From positions 2,356,001-2,420,000 of the forward strand of contig JAKGBX010000001.1 of the NCBI GenBank assembly GCA_021555075.1: 64,000 nt of DNA, given 5' to 3'. This DNA comes from Rhodobacteraceae bacterium LMO-JJ12 (GTDB taxonomy: Bacteria > Pseudomonadota > Alphaproteobacteria > Rhodobacterales > Rhodobacteraceae). Numbering within the stretch: position 1 is the first letter of the stretch; every line of letters starts with the position of its first letter. The translations under genes and the position numbers were made by a program. The notes under the pieces are model-generated. The model saw only the letters and a program-made list of their open reading frames with translations, did no database searches and had not been told where the DNA came from. Shown here piece after piece: positions 35,065 to 44,009 of this stretch.

Positions 35065-35507
35065 GTCGGATTCCTTTCAACTTTGATTCCACGGCGGCGC
35101 AATTCATCGCCAGCCAATGGGGTCAAACGGGCCTTTGCGCAAAGCCGGATCGAGGTTTGCCCCGTCGGCAATGCAGCGACGTCCCGTTCTGTGATCAGTG
35201 ATTTTTCCGACAAAACACATTGCAATTGCGGCGCTTGTGTTGTGGTGGCGCGAGGCACTGCAGCAGGCGATGTGGTCACCGGGTTCGCAGCTGAGCCACC
35301 AGTCAGATCAAAAACCACCTCACCTCGTGCCAAGGCGGCAGCAAAACTAGGGTCGGATGCCCGTTCAGCAATTTCGCGGGCAAACCGAGTTAGGTCGGCG
35401 CTGTCGCGGATCGCAACGGCCTCACGGCGAGGGCCGGACGCTCCCAGCCCAAGTGCCGCTATCTCCTCGCGCAGGATTGCACGGATTTCTTCGCGGATCG
35501 AACTCAT
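35061..35507 (-). CDS. Uncharacterised microcompartment-associated protein (148 aa)
   Basis: No catalytic domain is recognisable. The N-terminal 20 residues (SSIREEIRAILREEIAALG) form an amphipathic helix of the kind used as encapsulation peptide. A Pro/Thr/Ala-rich linker follows. The C-terminal 45 residues (ITERDVAALP, then ARLTPLAGDELRRRGIKVER) resemble the short TPLAxD..R.RGI segment seen in several BMC accessory proteins. It is coupled by ATGA overlaps to the shell genes on both sides. Candidate scaffold or cargo-organising protein; function unknown. Confidence 0.7.
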   Translation of the reverse strand: MSSIREEIRAILREEIAALGLGASGPRREAVAIRDSADLTRFAREIAERASDPSFAAALARGEVVFDLTGGSAANPVTTSPAAVPRATTTQAPQLQCVLSEKSLITERDVAALPTGQTSIRLCAKARLTPLAGDELRRRGIKVERNPT

Positions 35508-36118
35508 CCTTCGGCCCCCGCTTGACGCAGCGCGGAAATGGCTGCGTCACGGGCGTTGCGCACATCGGCCTCGGTTCCGGCAAGATATAACCGCCCGTTC
35601 GCGCCGATCATCCGCATGTCGATCAATTTCACGTCGGCCTCTTTTTCGGCCTCATTCGCGGCCAGAATTGCGTAAGCCGCCGATTGGCATTCCAGCAAAT
35701 AGATGCTGTCGCCCCCGATAACCATCGATCCCAGCTTGTTGCGGTTCATCAAGAATGCATGTTGGTCCTCAATCCGGGTCACCAGCTTCGACGCCAGAAT
35801 CTTGGGGCGCGCGACATCCGCAAGGGTTTTATCCAATTCGGCCAAAACGGCGTCAGCCCCAGCGTGAACCTCAGCGGTTGAATGCGAATGGAACTGAAGC
35901 GTGCCAAACTGGCGTTCGACCACCAGCAAGCCGGCGCGGACGTCGGCGCTTTTCAGCACCACATCTGTCAACGCCTCGATATCAAGGCCGGGGGCAATTT
36001 CGACAATTTGCGCCGCCATACGGGCGCGCGGCAGATTGCCCCGCATCCAGCTGGACACATAGGCCAACACTTGCGGTTGCAGCTGATCAATAAAGATCGA
36101 GGCACGTAGTTCAGTCAT
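35504..36118 (-). CDS. Microcompartment shell protein, tandem BMC-T (second paralogue)
   Basis: 204 residues, two BMC folds, same gated BMC-T class as 33863-34492: IFIDQLQPQVLAYVSSW, then HAFLMNRNKLGSMVIGG and LAANEAEKEADVKLIDMRMI. The two paralogues are clearly diverged and could form different pores or mixed stacks. Overlaps the aldehyde dehydrogenase stop and the accessory start by ATGA. Confidence 0.87.
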   Translation of the reverse strand: MTELRASIFIDQLQPQVLAYVSSWMRGNLPRARMAAQIVEIAPGLDIEALTDVVLKSADVRAGLLVVERQFGTLQFHSHSTAEVHAGADAVLAELDKTLADVARPKILASKLVTRIEDQHAFLMNRNKLGSMVIGGDSIYLLECQSAAYAILAANEAEKEADVKLIDMRMIGANGRLYLAGTEADVRNARDAAISALRQAGAEG

Positions 36119-37662
36119 GTTCTGCCCCCTGTAAGGGATTGTAATTCTTCAAGGATCAAACGTCGCAACATATCGCGGTCTGGCGCATCGGTTTGCGCCT
36201 CCGCAGAGGGCGGAGGTGGTGGTGCTATCGCGTGCAGACCGGATTTTGGTGCAGATTGCTCCATCTGGGCGGGGTCAAATTTGCCGAATGGCACCGACGC
36301 ATCACTATTGTAGGCAATCCGCGTCCAATGGACCAAATGCTGTGGACCAACGTTTTCCCCCACAGATGAACGCCCTTTATAGCCAGTCCCGATCATAAAG
36401 GTTGGCGGCAGATGCGTTGCCAAGCCAGCCCCGCCTTGGGAGAGTGGCGCATTGACGACCACACGGTAGACCGGCATCTCGGTTGAAAACTTCAGGATGC
36501 GGGCCTCGTCGGTGCCATGGAATGCCGCCGAATGCCCCGCCCCACGCCGTGCAATCTGCCGGGCAAGGCTTAGGCCGCCAGAGAAATCCCCGACCTGCCC
36601 CATGGCGAGCACCGGGCACAGCTTTTCGCGCAGAAAGACCTCGTCGGCGTCGGGAGATTCCAGTAATGGCACCAGAATTTTTGCAGACCGAGCTACACGA
36701 ATGCCAACCTTTTCCGCGATCCAGATCGCGCTTTTGCCAATTGCTGCAAGGTTGAATTTGCCATCGGGAAACAACCAATCGCGCAGCTTCGCGGTCTCGT
36801 CATCATTGCAGATATGTGCACCAGCCGTACGCATCGCACGAATCAAATTGGAAAAGTTCGATCGCGGTGCAAGCAACACACTTTCATTGGTGCACAGCAC
36901 CGAATTGTCGTAACTCTTGCTTTCGACAATGCGCCGCGCCGCTTCGTCCAGTTTGGCGCTGTCATCGACCCACGCCACGCCGTTGCCCGGACCAACACCC
37001 AGCGCCGGATTGCCCGAGGAATAGGCCGCGCGCACCATCGCTCCGCCGCCAGTTGCCATGATGACGGATATCTTCGAGGACGCCATCATATGTTCGACCA
37101 AAGGCACGCTTGGCCGTTCGACGCATTGAATAAGCCCGGCAGGCGCGCCCGCTTTTTCTGCTGCGCGGGCCAAGTTACGCACCGCGTCAAGGCTGCATTC
37201 CCGTGCGCCCGGATGCGGGCTGAACACGATTGCGTTGCGGCTAAGGATGGCCAGAATGGTCTTGTAGTTCAGCGTCGATATCGGGTTGGTTACCGGGATC
37301 AAGCCAAAGATCACCCCGGCAGGGCGCGGAATTTCGACGACCTTCTGGTCCGGCAAAATTTTTGGCGTCACCAGATCCAGGTCACCATAATATTCCAGCA
37401 ACGGGAAAGCCGAGAATTCATTCTTTTGCTTTTTATGCTCGCGCACACCGTAACCGGTTTCACGCACGGCCCAATCCGCATGGAATTCGGCCTTGTCATG
37501 CGCGGCCTGCGCGACCGCGCGGGCAATCTTGCGCACATCATTCAGGCTGGCGGATTGAAATGCATCTGCGGCCCAACCAGCCCGCCCAATCATCATATCG
37601 GCGGTGGTATGGCCAGGCGCTGCAAAATTCAGACGTGGCGTATCAGAGGAGACATGACTCAT
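36115..37662 (-). CDS. CoA-acylating aldehyde dehydrogenase, microcompartment core enzyme
   Basis: EutE/PduP-class enzyme, 515 residues, converting an aldehyde plus CoA and NAD to acyl-CoA inside the shell. Catalytic Cys257 in NSVLCTNES; cofactor-region segments IFGLIPVTNPISTLNYKTI and GPGNGVAWVD are conserved. After the catalytic domain comes a proline run (residues 481-485), a linker and a terminal amphipathic helix RDMLRRLILEELQSL (about 496-510), which looks like a C-terminal encapsulation peptide. Coupled by ATGA overlap to the PLP enzyme upstream. Confidence 0.93.
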   Translation of the reverse strand: MSHVSSDTPRLNFAAPGHTTADMMIGRAGWAADAFQSASLNDVRKIARAVAQAAHDKAEFHADWAVRETGYGVREHKKQKNEFSAFPLLEYYGDLDLVTPKILPDQKVVEIPRPAGVIFGLIPVTNPISTLNYKTILAILSRNAIVFSPHPGARECSLDAVRNLARAAEKAGAPAGLIQCVERPSVPLVEHMMASSKISVIMATGGGAMVRAAYSSGNPALGVGPGNGVAWVDDSAKLDEAARRIVESKSYDNSVLCTNESVLLAPRSNFSNLIRAMRTAGAHICNDDETAKLRDWLFPDGKFNLAAIGKSAIWIAEKVGIRVARSAKILVPLLESPDADEVFLREKLCPVLAMGQVGDFSGGLSLARQIARRGAGHSAAFHGTDEARILKFSTEMPVYRVVVNAPLSQGGAGLATHLPPTFMIGTGYKGRSSVGENVGPQHLVHWTRIAYNSDASVPFGKFDPAQMEQSAPKSGLHAIAPPPPPSAEAQTDAPDRDMLRRLILEELQSLTGGRT

Positions 37663-38939
37663 GCGACGTGCCTCCGGCTGGACAGCAACTGTCGGGCATG
37701 GCCCATTGCCGCATCAAAGCGATCAATAATTTCGCGGCACAGATCGACGTCTTTTAGCAGGCCCGGTTTGAATTGCAGCACACGTTTATCAAGCGAGGAA
37801 AATATCGCCCAGACCCCTTGGTCATAGAGTGCCCGCGAAACCGCCTCGGCACCTTGAGGATGATCAAATTCAAGCCCCATGACCGTGCCGCTTTGGCGGA
37901 TACCAACAAAGAAATCGCTGTGCCGTGCCTGCACCTCGGCCAGCGAGGCGGCGAAGAAATCGGTAACAAACTGGATATTGGCGATCACCTCGGGCCGTTG
38001 CAGCATTTCCAACGTCTTGTAGGCCACCAGACAGCCGATTTCAGCACCGCCCGATGTGCTAATATGCGCGGCACCGTCTTCTTTCAGCCAGCCCGCCGCC
38101 GCCTCGGTCGCGACACAGGCGCTGATCGGGTAAAGCCCGCCCCCCAGACCCTTCGCTGTGATGAACATATCGGGTTTAAGCCCGTATCCCTGCCAACCCC
38201 ACATGGTCCCGGTCCGCATCAGGCCGGTTTGAACCTCATCGAGGATAAACATTGCGCCATAGCGACGGCACAGATCCTGACAGGCCTTCAGATACCCGTC
38301 GTGCGGCATAGGAAACCCGTAAGTCGCAGGAATGGTTTCGATGATGAAGGCCGCAACATCGCCGCCACGCAGAACCTGCTCCAACGCGTTCGCGTCATTG
38401 AAAGCAACCTGAGAAAATTCATCGGGCCGGTCGGCCAGAAATATCTTACTGAAACGCGCGTCACCTGTGGCGACAGACAGGCCGGAATGCCCGTGATAAC
38501 CGTTAACAATTGACACAATCTTGCGCTTTTTGGTGGCGTATCTGGCTGACTTGATAGCAATCTCCACCGCCTCAGCCCCGCCCGCACCGAAAATTGCGTA
38601 TTGCATATGAGGCGCGGTCCGCACCAAGGCCTCAGCCAAAGCTGTCCGGGCCACAGACGGGAACCAGTGATTGCCGATATCAAAGTACTGCAAACCAGTG
38701 GTCAGCGTATCAACCAACTCTGGATGGCGGTGACCAAAATTATATGTGCCACCGTTCAAATGCAGATCGATCAGGCGCTTGCCGGACATGTCATGCAGGA
38801 AATAGCCCTCACGACGGTCAATCACCATCGGGGTACCCGCATCGCGCCAGAACGCGACCTTTCCGGGATTCCAATAGCGCGCCGCCTTTTCCAGCAACTC
38901 ATCCTTGGAACCGAAATTGAACAGACCGTAATCAAACAC
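37659..38939 (-). CDS. Class III PLP enzyme, probable amino-alcohol-phosphate phospho-lyase
   Basis: 426 residues from GTG 38939, which has GAGAGGA 7 bases upstream; the ATG at 38990 lacks this. Class III aminotransferase fold with PLP lysine in FITAKGLGGGLYPI and the DEVQTGLMRTG motif. In RMM-type microcompartments a class III enzyme removes phosphate and ammonia from an amino-alcohol phosphate, giving an aldehyde. Adjacent kinase and acylating aldehyde dehydrogenase support that role. A true transaminase remains possible. Confidence 0.85.
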   Translation of the reverse strand: MFDYGLFNFGSKDELLEKAARYWNPGKVAFWRDAGTPMVIDRREGYFLHDMSGKRLIDLHLNGGTYNFGHRHPELVDTLTTGLQYFDIGNHWFPSVARTALAEALVRTAPHMQYAIFGAGGAEAVEIAIKSARYATKKRKIVSIVNGYHGHSGLSVATGDARFSKIFLADRPDEFSQVAFNDANALEQVLRGGDVAAFIIETIPATYGFPMPHDGYLKACQDLCRRYGAMFILDEVQTGLMRTGTMWGWQGYGLKPDMFITAKGLGGGLYPISACVATEAAAGWLKEDGAAHISTSGGAEIGCLVAYKTLEMLQRPEVIANIQFVTDFFAASLAEVQARHSDFFVGIRQSGTVMGLEFDHPQGAEAVSRALYDQGVWAIFSSLDKRVLQFKPGLLKDVDLCREIIDRFDAAMGHARQLLSSRRHVA

Positions 38940-39050
38940 CTTCGCGTCCTCTCGTTTCCGGCACCCTACCAGAGTCGTGGAGACTTGCAATCTTTTTGAC
39001 CGTCTTTACACAAAAAATGTGATACTTGGCGAACCGCTCGCGAAAATGAG

Positions 39051-40049
39051 TCATAAGCCTGGTGATCCAAGATAATGGTTCGCAAAAGTGACCGTATCGC
39101 GGGTGTATTGCCCCAAGCCGGCTTCTCTGGCGGTATCAGTTTCAGAATGGCTGGCAATCCATGCGACCAAAGCCAGCCTGCGATACATCATAAAGGTTGG
39201 AATCATCGCCTCATCGGCGGCATCAAGCGGCGCAACCGCGCGATATCCCCTCAACCAGGCAGCCTGCAGATCGGTGGCAATCGGCGTCATGTCGATAAAC
39301 GTAATCGCTGACGCGAAATCATACATGTACCAAGAAAAGCCCATGTCATCGAAATCGATCACCCCAATTTCGTCGCCCCGCGCCAACAGATTGGCCAACC
39401 GAAGGTCGGTATGCACGACGCCGAATCGCGACGGATCGTTGCCGTATTTCTCAAGTTGCTGCCGCATCCTCGCGAGCGCCCATTCCAGCACCGCAACGCC
39501 CTCGGGGGTCAGATCGATCCCATCGCGCCAATCACCCCAGATTTTGGACTCGCCGAAAGCAGTTTCAAAATCCCATGCGTGACGCGTGAATCCTTCGGGC
39601 GGGGTCCAGCGACGGGCGTGTTGGTGCAACCTGGCCGATATACCGCCCAGAAGCTCGAAACCTGGTATCAACGAGGTATCGGCGTCTGGCTCCCTGCCCT
39701 CCATAAACTCGAACGCGACAACATAGCGATCTACCCCACCCTCTTGAAACGATGCAACCTGCCCGCCGTCGACAAGATCCACAACCGCAGGCGTCAACAC
39801 CACGTTTTCGGCCCGCAACGCGGTGATCCATGCCAATTCTGACTGGATAGCCGCCAAACTGTGATAGCCAGGTCGGTTGGCGCGCAGCACCAGTTTGCGT
39901 CCGTTCTGAGAGTCAGTTGCCAGAAATGTTGCGTTCTCGGAAAAGTTCAACAACCGCAATTCGCTGTCACCGCTCAAGCCCCATAGCGGCAGCATTGGAA
40001 GCATGGCAGCATGTGTGCGTTCAAGGAAATCGTCATCATAAAGGCCCAT
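39051..40049 (-). CDS. APH-fold kinase in the microcompartment operon
   Basis: 332 residues of the APH/homoserine-kinase II type. Catalytic loop VVHTDLRLANLL and metal-binding GVIDFDDMGF, nucleotide-binding Lys in GRKLVLRANRPG. The equivalent enzyme of mycobacterial RMM loci is (S)-1-amino-2-propanol kinase. Here it lies directly upstream of the PLP enzyme, so it probably phosphorylates the amino alcohol that the PLP enzyme cleaves. Third such kinase in the island. Confidence 0.87.
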   Translation of the reverse strand: MGLYDDDFLERTHAAMLPMLPLWGLSGDSELRLLNFSENATFLATDSQNGRKLVLRANRPGYHSLAAIQSELAWITALRAENVVLTPAVVDLVDGGQVASFQEGGVDRYVVAFEFMEGREPDADTSLIPGFELLGGISARLHQHARRWTPPEGFTRHAWDFETAFGESKIWGDWRDGIDLTPEGVAVLEWALARMRQQLEKYGNDPSRFGVVHTDLRLANLLARGDEIGVIDFDDMGFSWYMYDFASAITFIDMTPIATDLQAAWLRGYRAVAPLDAADEAMIPTFMMYRRLALVAWIASHSETDTAREAGLGQYTRDTVTFANHYLGSPGL

Positions 40050-40067
40050 AGCAAGTTTCCTCTGGCA

Positions 40068-42263
40068 TTAACCCTGACGGGCAGCATTTGTGCCGGCGAC
40101 AAATTCGTTCAGCACATTGGTTGCGACCCGCGCGGCGTTGTTGTCAAAACCGTTCCACGCCATCGACCCGACGAATGCGATTGACCCGACCGAGAAAATT
40201 TCGCCTCCGTCGGCATAGGGCAGATAAACCATATCTGCGCGCACCAGATCAGGGCGATTGGGGCCATCCTGATCGGGCATCGGGATACGGGTATCTTCCG
40301 GCACCACAAGATATTCACGTCCGAATCCAGTGGCTGACGACAGCACAATCGTGTGCTCCGGAGATCCGTTGGCGACATCAAAACGGTCCAGTTCGTCGCC
40401 AGCAGCCCCGTTCAGGATATAGCCGAAGTCGCCAATGACACCTTCGTCAACGCCATCAAAGAATGCTTTGAATCTGGGCGCATAGCTGGCTTCACTGCGC
40501 GTATATCCCTTACCTTCAGAAAACCCTTCGGTTGCAAAGCCGACACCAAACAACGAATTCGGCCCACGATCGCGGTATTTCCACAATCCCCCAGGCTCGC
40601 CGGTATGGACGTGATTGCGTTCACCTGGAGGCGCATCCCATGCACGCACGCCGCCATTCTCGCGGCGGATTTCAACGATCCACGGACGATCCGGATCAAT
40701 GGACGTAACCCAGTAGAAGCCGTTTCCGCCCATATACATCCCGCGACCACCCGATTTCAGGTAATGCTCAACAGCGGTCAGCGCGTCATTCGTCCAGTAT
40801 TCAGGATGCGACCCCGTTACGATCACCTTGTGATCATTCAACAAATCCGGCCCTTCGCGGTGCAAATCTTCGTCGGTAACGACATGATAGCTGTGCGACA
40901 GAGATTCCAGCCATTCTATAAAGAACAGATCAACCGCGAAATGTCGGTAACTTCCGGTAATCCAGTTGGGAAAATGCGGGCGAACGGTCACCAATGGGCG
41001 ACGGCGGCTGCTATATCGAACCGGGGTACCATCGGCGTGAACGTCGTAACAGGACCGACCGAATTCCGGATTGGCGTTCAGGTATTTTTCTTCATCTGTA
41101 ATACACTTGTCATGCCCCATAATCGAGCTGAGATCAGCACTGGCAAAACGGTCGTTGGCGTAGGCAAGGTAAGTATTTGTGGGAACAATAAACAGGACAT
41201 CGGCCTTGGTACCGGGCGCGGCACGCACAAACAGCGGATAAAGATCAACATGGCCTTCCGCCTCTAGCCGTACAGCATAGATCCCGCTGGTCAGGTCGTC
41301 AGGCAAATCAAAACTCAGGTTATAATCCCACCCTGCATCAAGCATTTCATCCGAGTGAAAAGCAATCGCTGCGTATTGTTCGGGTACGGTAAGGAAGGAA
41401 TCGCACAAACCTGTCCAATTGTGGCCGGTCACCGCACGTTCCGCACCGTTGCGCAGGGTGGCATCCGGGGCGCGCCCGCTTATCTCTCGTAGTTCTCGGC
41501 GGTTGAACGTCTCTGCCAGATTCCAACACAGTCTGGGTTTGAGGCCGGATCCGTCGCCTGTGTGCAGATTTTCGGTCTCTTCAGGAGTCAGGGTACGATC
41601 ATAGAAGCTCGGCGTACCGATCTTTCCGTTAAAGCCGTTGATAGCCGAGCCGCTCTCACTGACCCCTGCCGCCGCCAGGCGCAGCGCCTCGATTTCAGCA
41701 CCTGCACCCGGAGCCCGCAACGCAACCGTCCGCGCGACCGCAGCACCGGGAACGCCGCGCACCTGACGTATCTCAACCCGAACCTGATCGCCGTTAACGC
41801 TGACGACCAGCGAATACCATGTATTGCCTGCAACCGTCAGGTCCAGCGGATAGCGGGCTTCGCCAATCTGCAATGCCAACGCGCCGTTTCTGATCTCAAC
41901 AGCCATCGATGCTGCATCGTCACTTGCGTCGGATACGGAAAAAACCGTTTGGGACTGATCCCAATCCGGCACCGTCGCCCGAAACCACAAATGAAGCGTC
42001 CACGCGCCTTCAAAGCACTGTCCCAGCGGGAAATCACCGTAAGATCCAAGTGGTGTGGTTTGCTTTTTCCCCGGAATAGTAATGTCTATGCCGGCGATCG
42101 GATCCCCGAAAGGATGAGAGCCGTTGTCGGAATCAACCGAAGTCGGCCCTCTCACGATTCGCTCCATCGTCGCGCGTACGGACTTGTGAGGGGTGCTGAC
42201 CGCCATTCTGACGGTTTCCCCTGGCAAACGGGACCATTCTTCAAAATAGGCTTCGATCTGCAT
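40068..42263 (-). CDS. N,N-dimethylformamidase large-subunit-like hydrolase
   Basis: 731 residues from ATG 42263 (GGGGAGTGATT upstream). The N-terminal about 230 residues look like a LamG/concanavalin-type beta-sandwich (WTLHLWFRA, NTWYSLVVSV). The rest matches the large (beta) subunit of N,N-dimethylformamidase: IVPTNTYLAYANDRF, VTGSHPEYWT, YMGGNGFYWVTS. In that enzyme an iron bound by Tyr and Glu residues hydrolyses the amide; Tyr and Glu candidates are present in these motifs. No small subunit gene is visible nearby. First gene of the microcompartment operon. Confidence 0.82.
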   Translation of the reverse strand: MQIEAYFEEWSRLPGETVRMAVSTPHKSVRATMERIVRGPTSVDSDNGSHPFGDPIAGIDITIPGKKQTTPLGSYGDFPLGQCFEGAWTLHLWFRATVPDWDQSQTVFSVSDASDDAASMAVEIRNGALALQIGEARYPLDLTVAGNTWYSLVVSVNGDQVRVEIRQVRGVPGAAVARTVALRAPGAGAEIEALRLAAAGVSESGSAINGFNGKIGTPSFYDRTLTPEETENLHTGDGSGLKPRLCWNLAETFNRRELREISGRAPDATLRNGAERAVTGHNWTGLCDSFLTVPEQYAAIAFHSDEMLDAGWDYNLSFDLPDDLTSGIYAVRLEAEGHVDLYPLFVRAAPGTKADVLFIVPTNTYLAYANDRFASADLSSIMGHDKCITDEEKYLNANPEFGRSCYDVHADGTPVRYSSRRRPLVTVRPHFPNWITGSYRHFAVDLFFIEWLESLSHSYHVVTDEDLHREGPDLLNDHKVIVTGSHPEYWTNDALTAVEHYLKSGGRGMYMGGNGFYWVTSIDPDRPWIVEIRRENGGVRAWDAPPGERNHVHTGEPGGLWKYRDRGPNSLFGVGFATEGFSEGKGYTRSEASYAPRFKAFFDGVDEGVIGDFGYILNGAAGDELDRFDVANGSPEHTIVLSSATGFGREYLVVPEDTRIPMPDQDGPNRPDLVRADMVYLPYADGGEIFSVGSIAFVGSMAWNGFDNNAARVATNVLNEFVAGTNAARQG

Positions 42264-42602
42264 AATCACTCCCCTTTGTTGGCACTGCGCCCGCATGTTT
42301 CAACTTGCACGCTTTTATGTGGTAAGTTCAACACTTCTACACAATTTTCGACCGGTCAAGTAAATTCCGTCACCCAAAGAGGTCGAAACCACCCCCTCAC
42401 CCCCAGTAATGGCATGAAATCAGGCGTTAGGTGCCACAAAATATTGCTTTTTCAAAGTATCGCCCACACTCGAATGAAACTATTTGACTGACTTACCACA
42501 AATTACTACACTTGCCGCGAACGCTTCGTCAGAAACCGGTGGTTTTCGCAGCGCTGAAACAGCGTTTGTCAGACGATCGACCTCAACAAGAAGGAACGCA
42601 CC
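42264..42602. promoter_or_regulatory. Divergent promoter region of the microcompartment operon
   Basis: Two copies of TGTGGTAAGT in inverted orientation: plus strand at 42318-42327 and minus strand (ACTTACCACA) at 42491-42500, each on the side of one divergent transcript. Arrangement suits a DeoR dimer bridging both promoters; the DeoR gene at 44190 is the nearest candidate. No gene lies in the gap. Confidence 0.5.
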
Positions 42603-44009
42603 ATGAGCTCTCCAACTGCGGCCTCGCCGCGTGCCCGTAGCGTCCTGGACATGAATTCCTTCGACTTGAACTCAGGAGCAGTTTCTCCCGGTGTCCGGCG
42701 GCGGTTAGACAATTTTGGCGCAGCAAGCGTGCTGTTCTATCGCGAGCCGCTTGAGATTGGCACAGCAAGCGGAACCTGGATGATCGGCGAAGATGGCCAG
42801 CGTTATCTGGACATGTATAACAACGTCCCCGTCATCGGCCACAGCCACCCTGATGTGACCGAAGCCGTTACCCGCCAGATGCAAAAGGTGAACATCCATA
42901 CCCGCTATGTTATTGGCGTGGTGGATGACTATCTTGACGCGCTCAAGGCGACGATGCCAGCGGGATTAGATAATATCCTGCTGACATGCTCTGGCAGCGA
43001 GGCGAATGATCTGGCACTTCGACTGGCGCGGCGGGTGTCCGGTGGGCAAGGCATCATCGTTACTGAAAATGCCTATCATGGTAATACCTCGCTGGTGACA
43101 TCGATATCTCCGGCCGCGATCCGCAACAACGCGTTCGAGGACTATGTCGCCACCGTCCCGGCGCCTTCACAGATGAACTATGGCGACGATATTGCCGGTG
43201 GGTTTGCAGCCGCTGTAGAAGACGCGATCCGCCAACTCCGCCGTCGGGGCATGGCCCCCGCCGCACTACTGGTGGACACTATCTTCTCATCTGACGGGGT
43301 GCTTAGTACGCCAGCCGGATTTCTTGCCCCCGCAGTCGCCGCGATCCGGCGCGCTGGCGGACTGTTCATCGCGGACGAGGTCCAGCCCGGATTTGGGCGC
43401 TCTGGCGATTGTTTTTGGGCGGTGCAGCGCCACAACATCGAACCGGATATCCTGACAATGGGTAAACCGATGGGCAACGGATATCCTGTAGCTGGCATGG
43501 CCACCCGCGCGGAATACCTCAAAGCCTATTGCGACGACTTCGGCTATTTCAACACATTCGGTGGCAGCCCCGTGGCAGCCGCCGCCGCGCACGCTACGTT
43601 GAATGCCATTCAACGCGAAGGGTTGCAGGAAAATGCCCAATCCCAAGGCGCACATATCCGCGCCGGATTACGCAAGATAGCCGAGCAATCCTCCCATATT
43701 TCGGATGTTAGGGGCGCCGGTCTCTTTATCGGCTTCGATATTTGTGACGGTACACAGGCGCGAAACCCCGATTCCGACCTTACCTTGCAAATCATAGAAG
43801 GCCTGCGGCGTCGGCGGGTTCTAAACGGAACGGCCGGTAAATTCGGCACCACAATTCGTGTTCGCCCGCCACTTTGCATCACACGCGATGAGGCCAACAT
43901 CTTTCTCGATGCGGTGAGTGCGGTTCTTTCTGAGTTAACCGGTCAAGGGATCACCAAATTCCCCCCTGCGGAACCTGTCGAGTTTAGCTTCCAACGTGAA
44001 TTCGCCTGA
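42603..44009 (+). CDS. Class III PLP enzyme, ethanolamine-phosphate phospho-lyase-like
   Basis: 468 residues, ATG preceded by AAGGA. LFYREPLEIGTASG, then YLDMYNNVPVIGHSHPDV, resemble the ethanolamine-phosphate / 5-phosphohydroxylysine phospho-lyase branch (AGXT2L1-like) more than ordinary transaminases. PLP Lys in ILTMGKPMGNGYPVAG, preceded by FIADEVQPGFGRSG. Transcribed divergently from the microcompartment operon. With 37659-38939 it gives two PLP enzymes in one pathway, perhaps one lyase and one transaminase. Confidence 0.85.
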   Translation: MSSPTAASPRARSVLDMNSFDLNSGAVSPGVRRRLDNFGAASVLFYREPLEIGTASGTWMIGEDGQRYLDMYNNVPVIGHSHPDVTEAVTRQMQKVNIHTRYVIGVVDDYLDALKATMPAGLDNILLTCSGSEANDLALRLARRVSGGQGIIVTENAYHGNTSLVTSISPAAIRNNAFEDYVATVPAPSQMNYGDDIAGGFAAAVEDAIRQLRRRGMAPAALLVDTIFSSDGVLSTPAGFLAPAVAAIRRAGGLFIADEVQPGFGRSGDCFWAVQRHNIEPDILTMGKPMGNGYPVAGMATRAEYLKAYCDDFGYFNTFGGSPVAAAAAHATLNAIQREGLQENAQSQGAHIRAGLRKIAEQSSHISDVRGAGLFIGFDICDGTQARNPDSDLTLQIIEGLRRRRVLNGTAGKFGTTIRVRPPLCITRDEANIFLDAVSAVLSELTGQGITKFPPAEPVEFSFQREFA

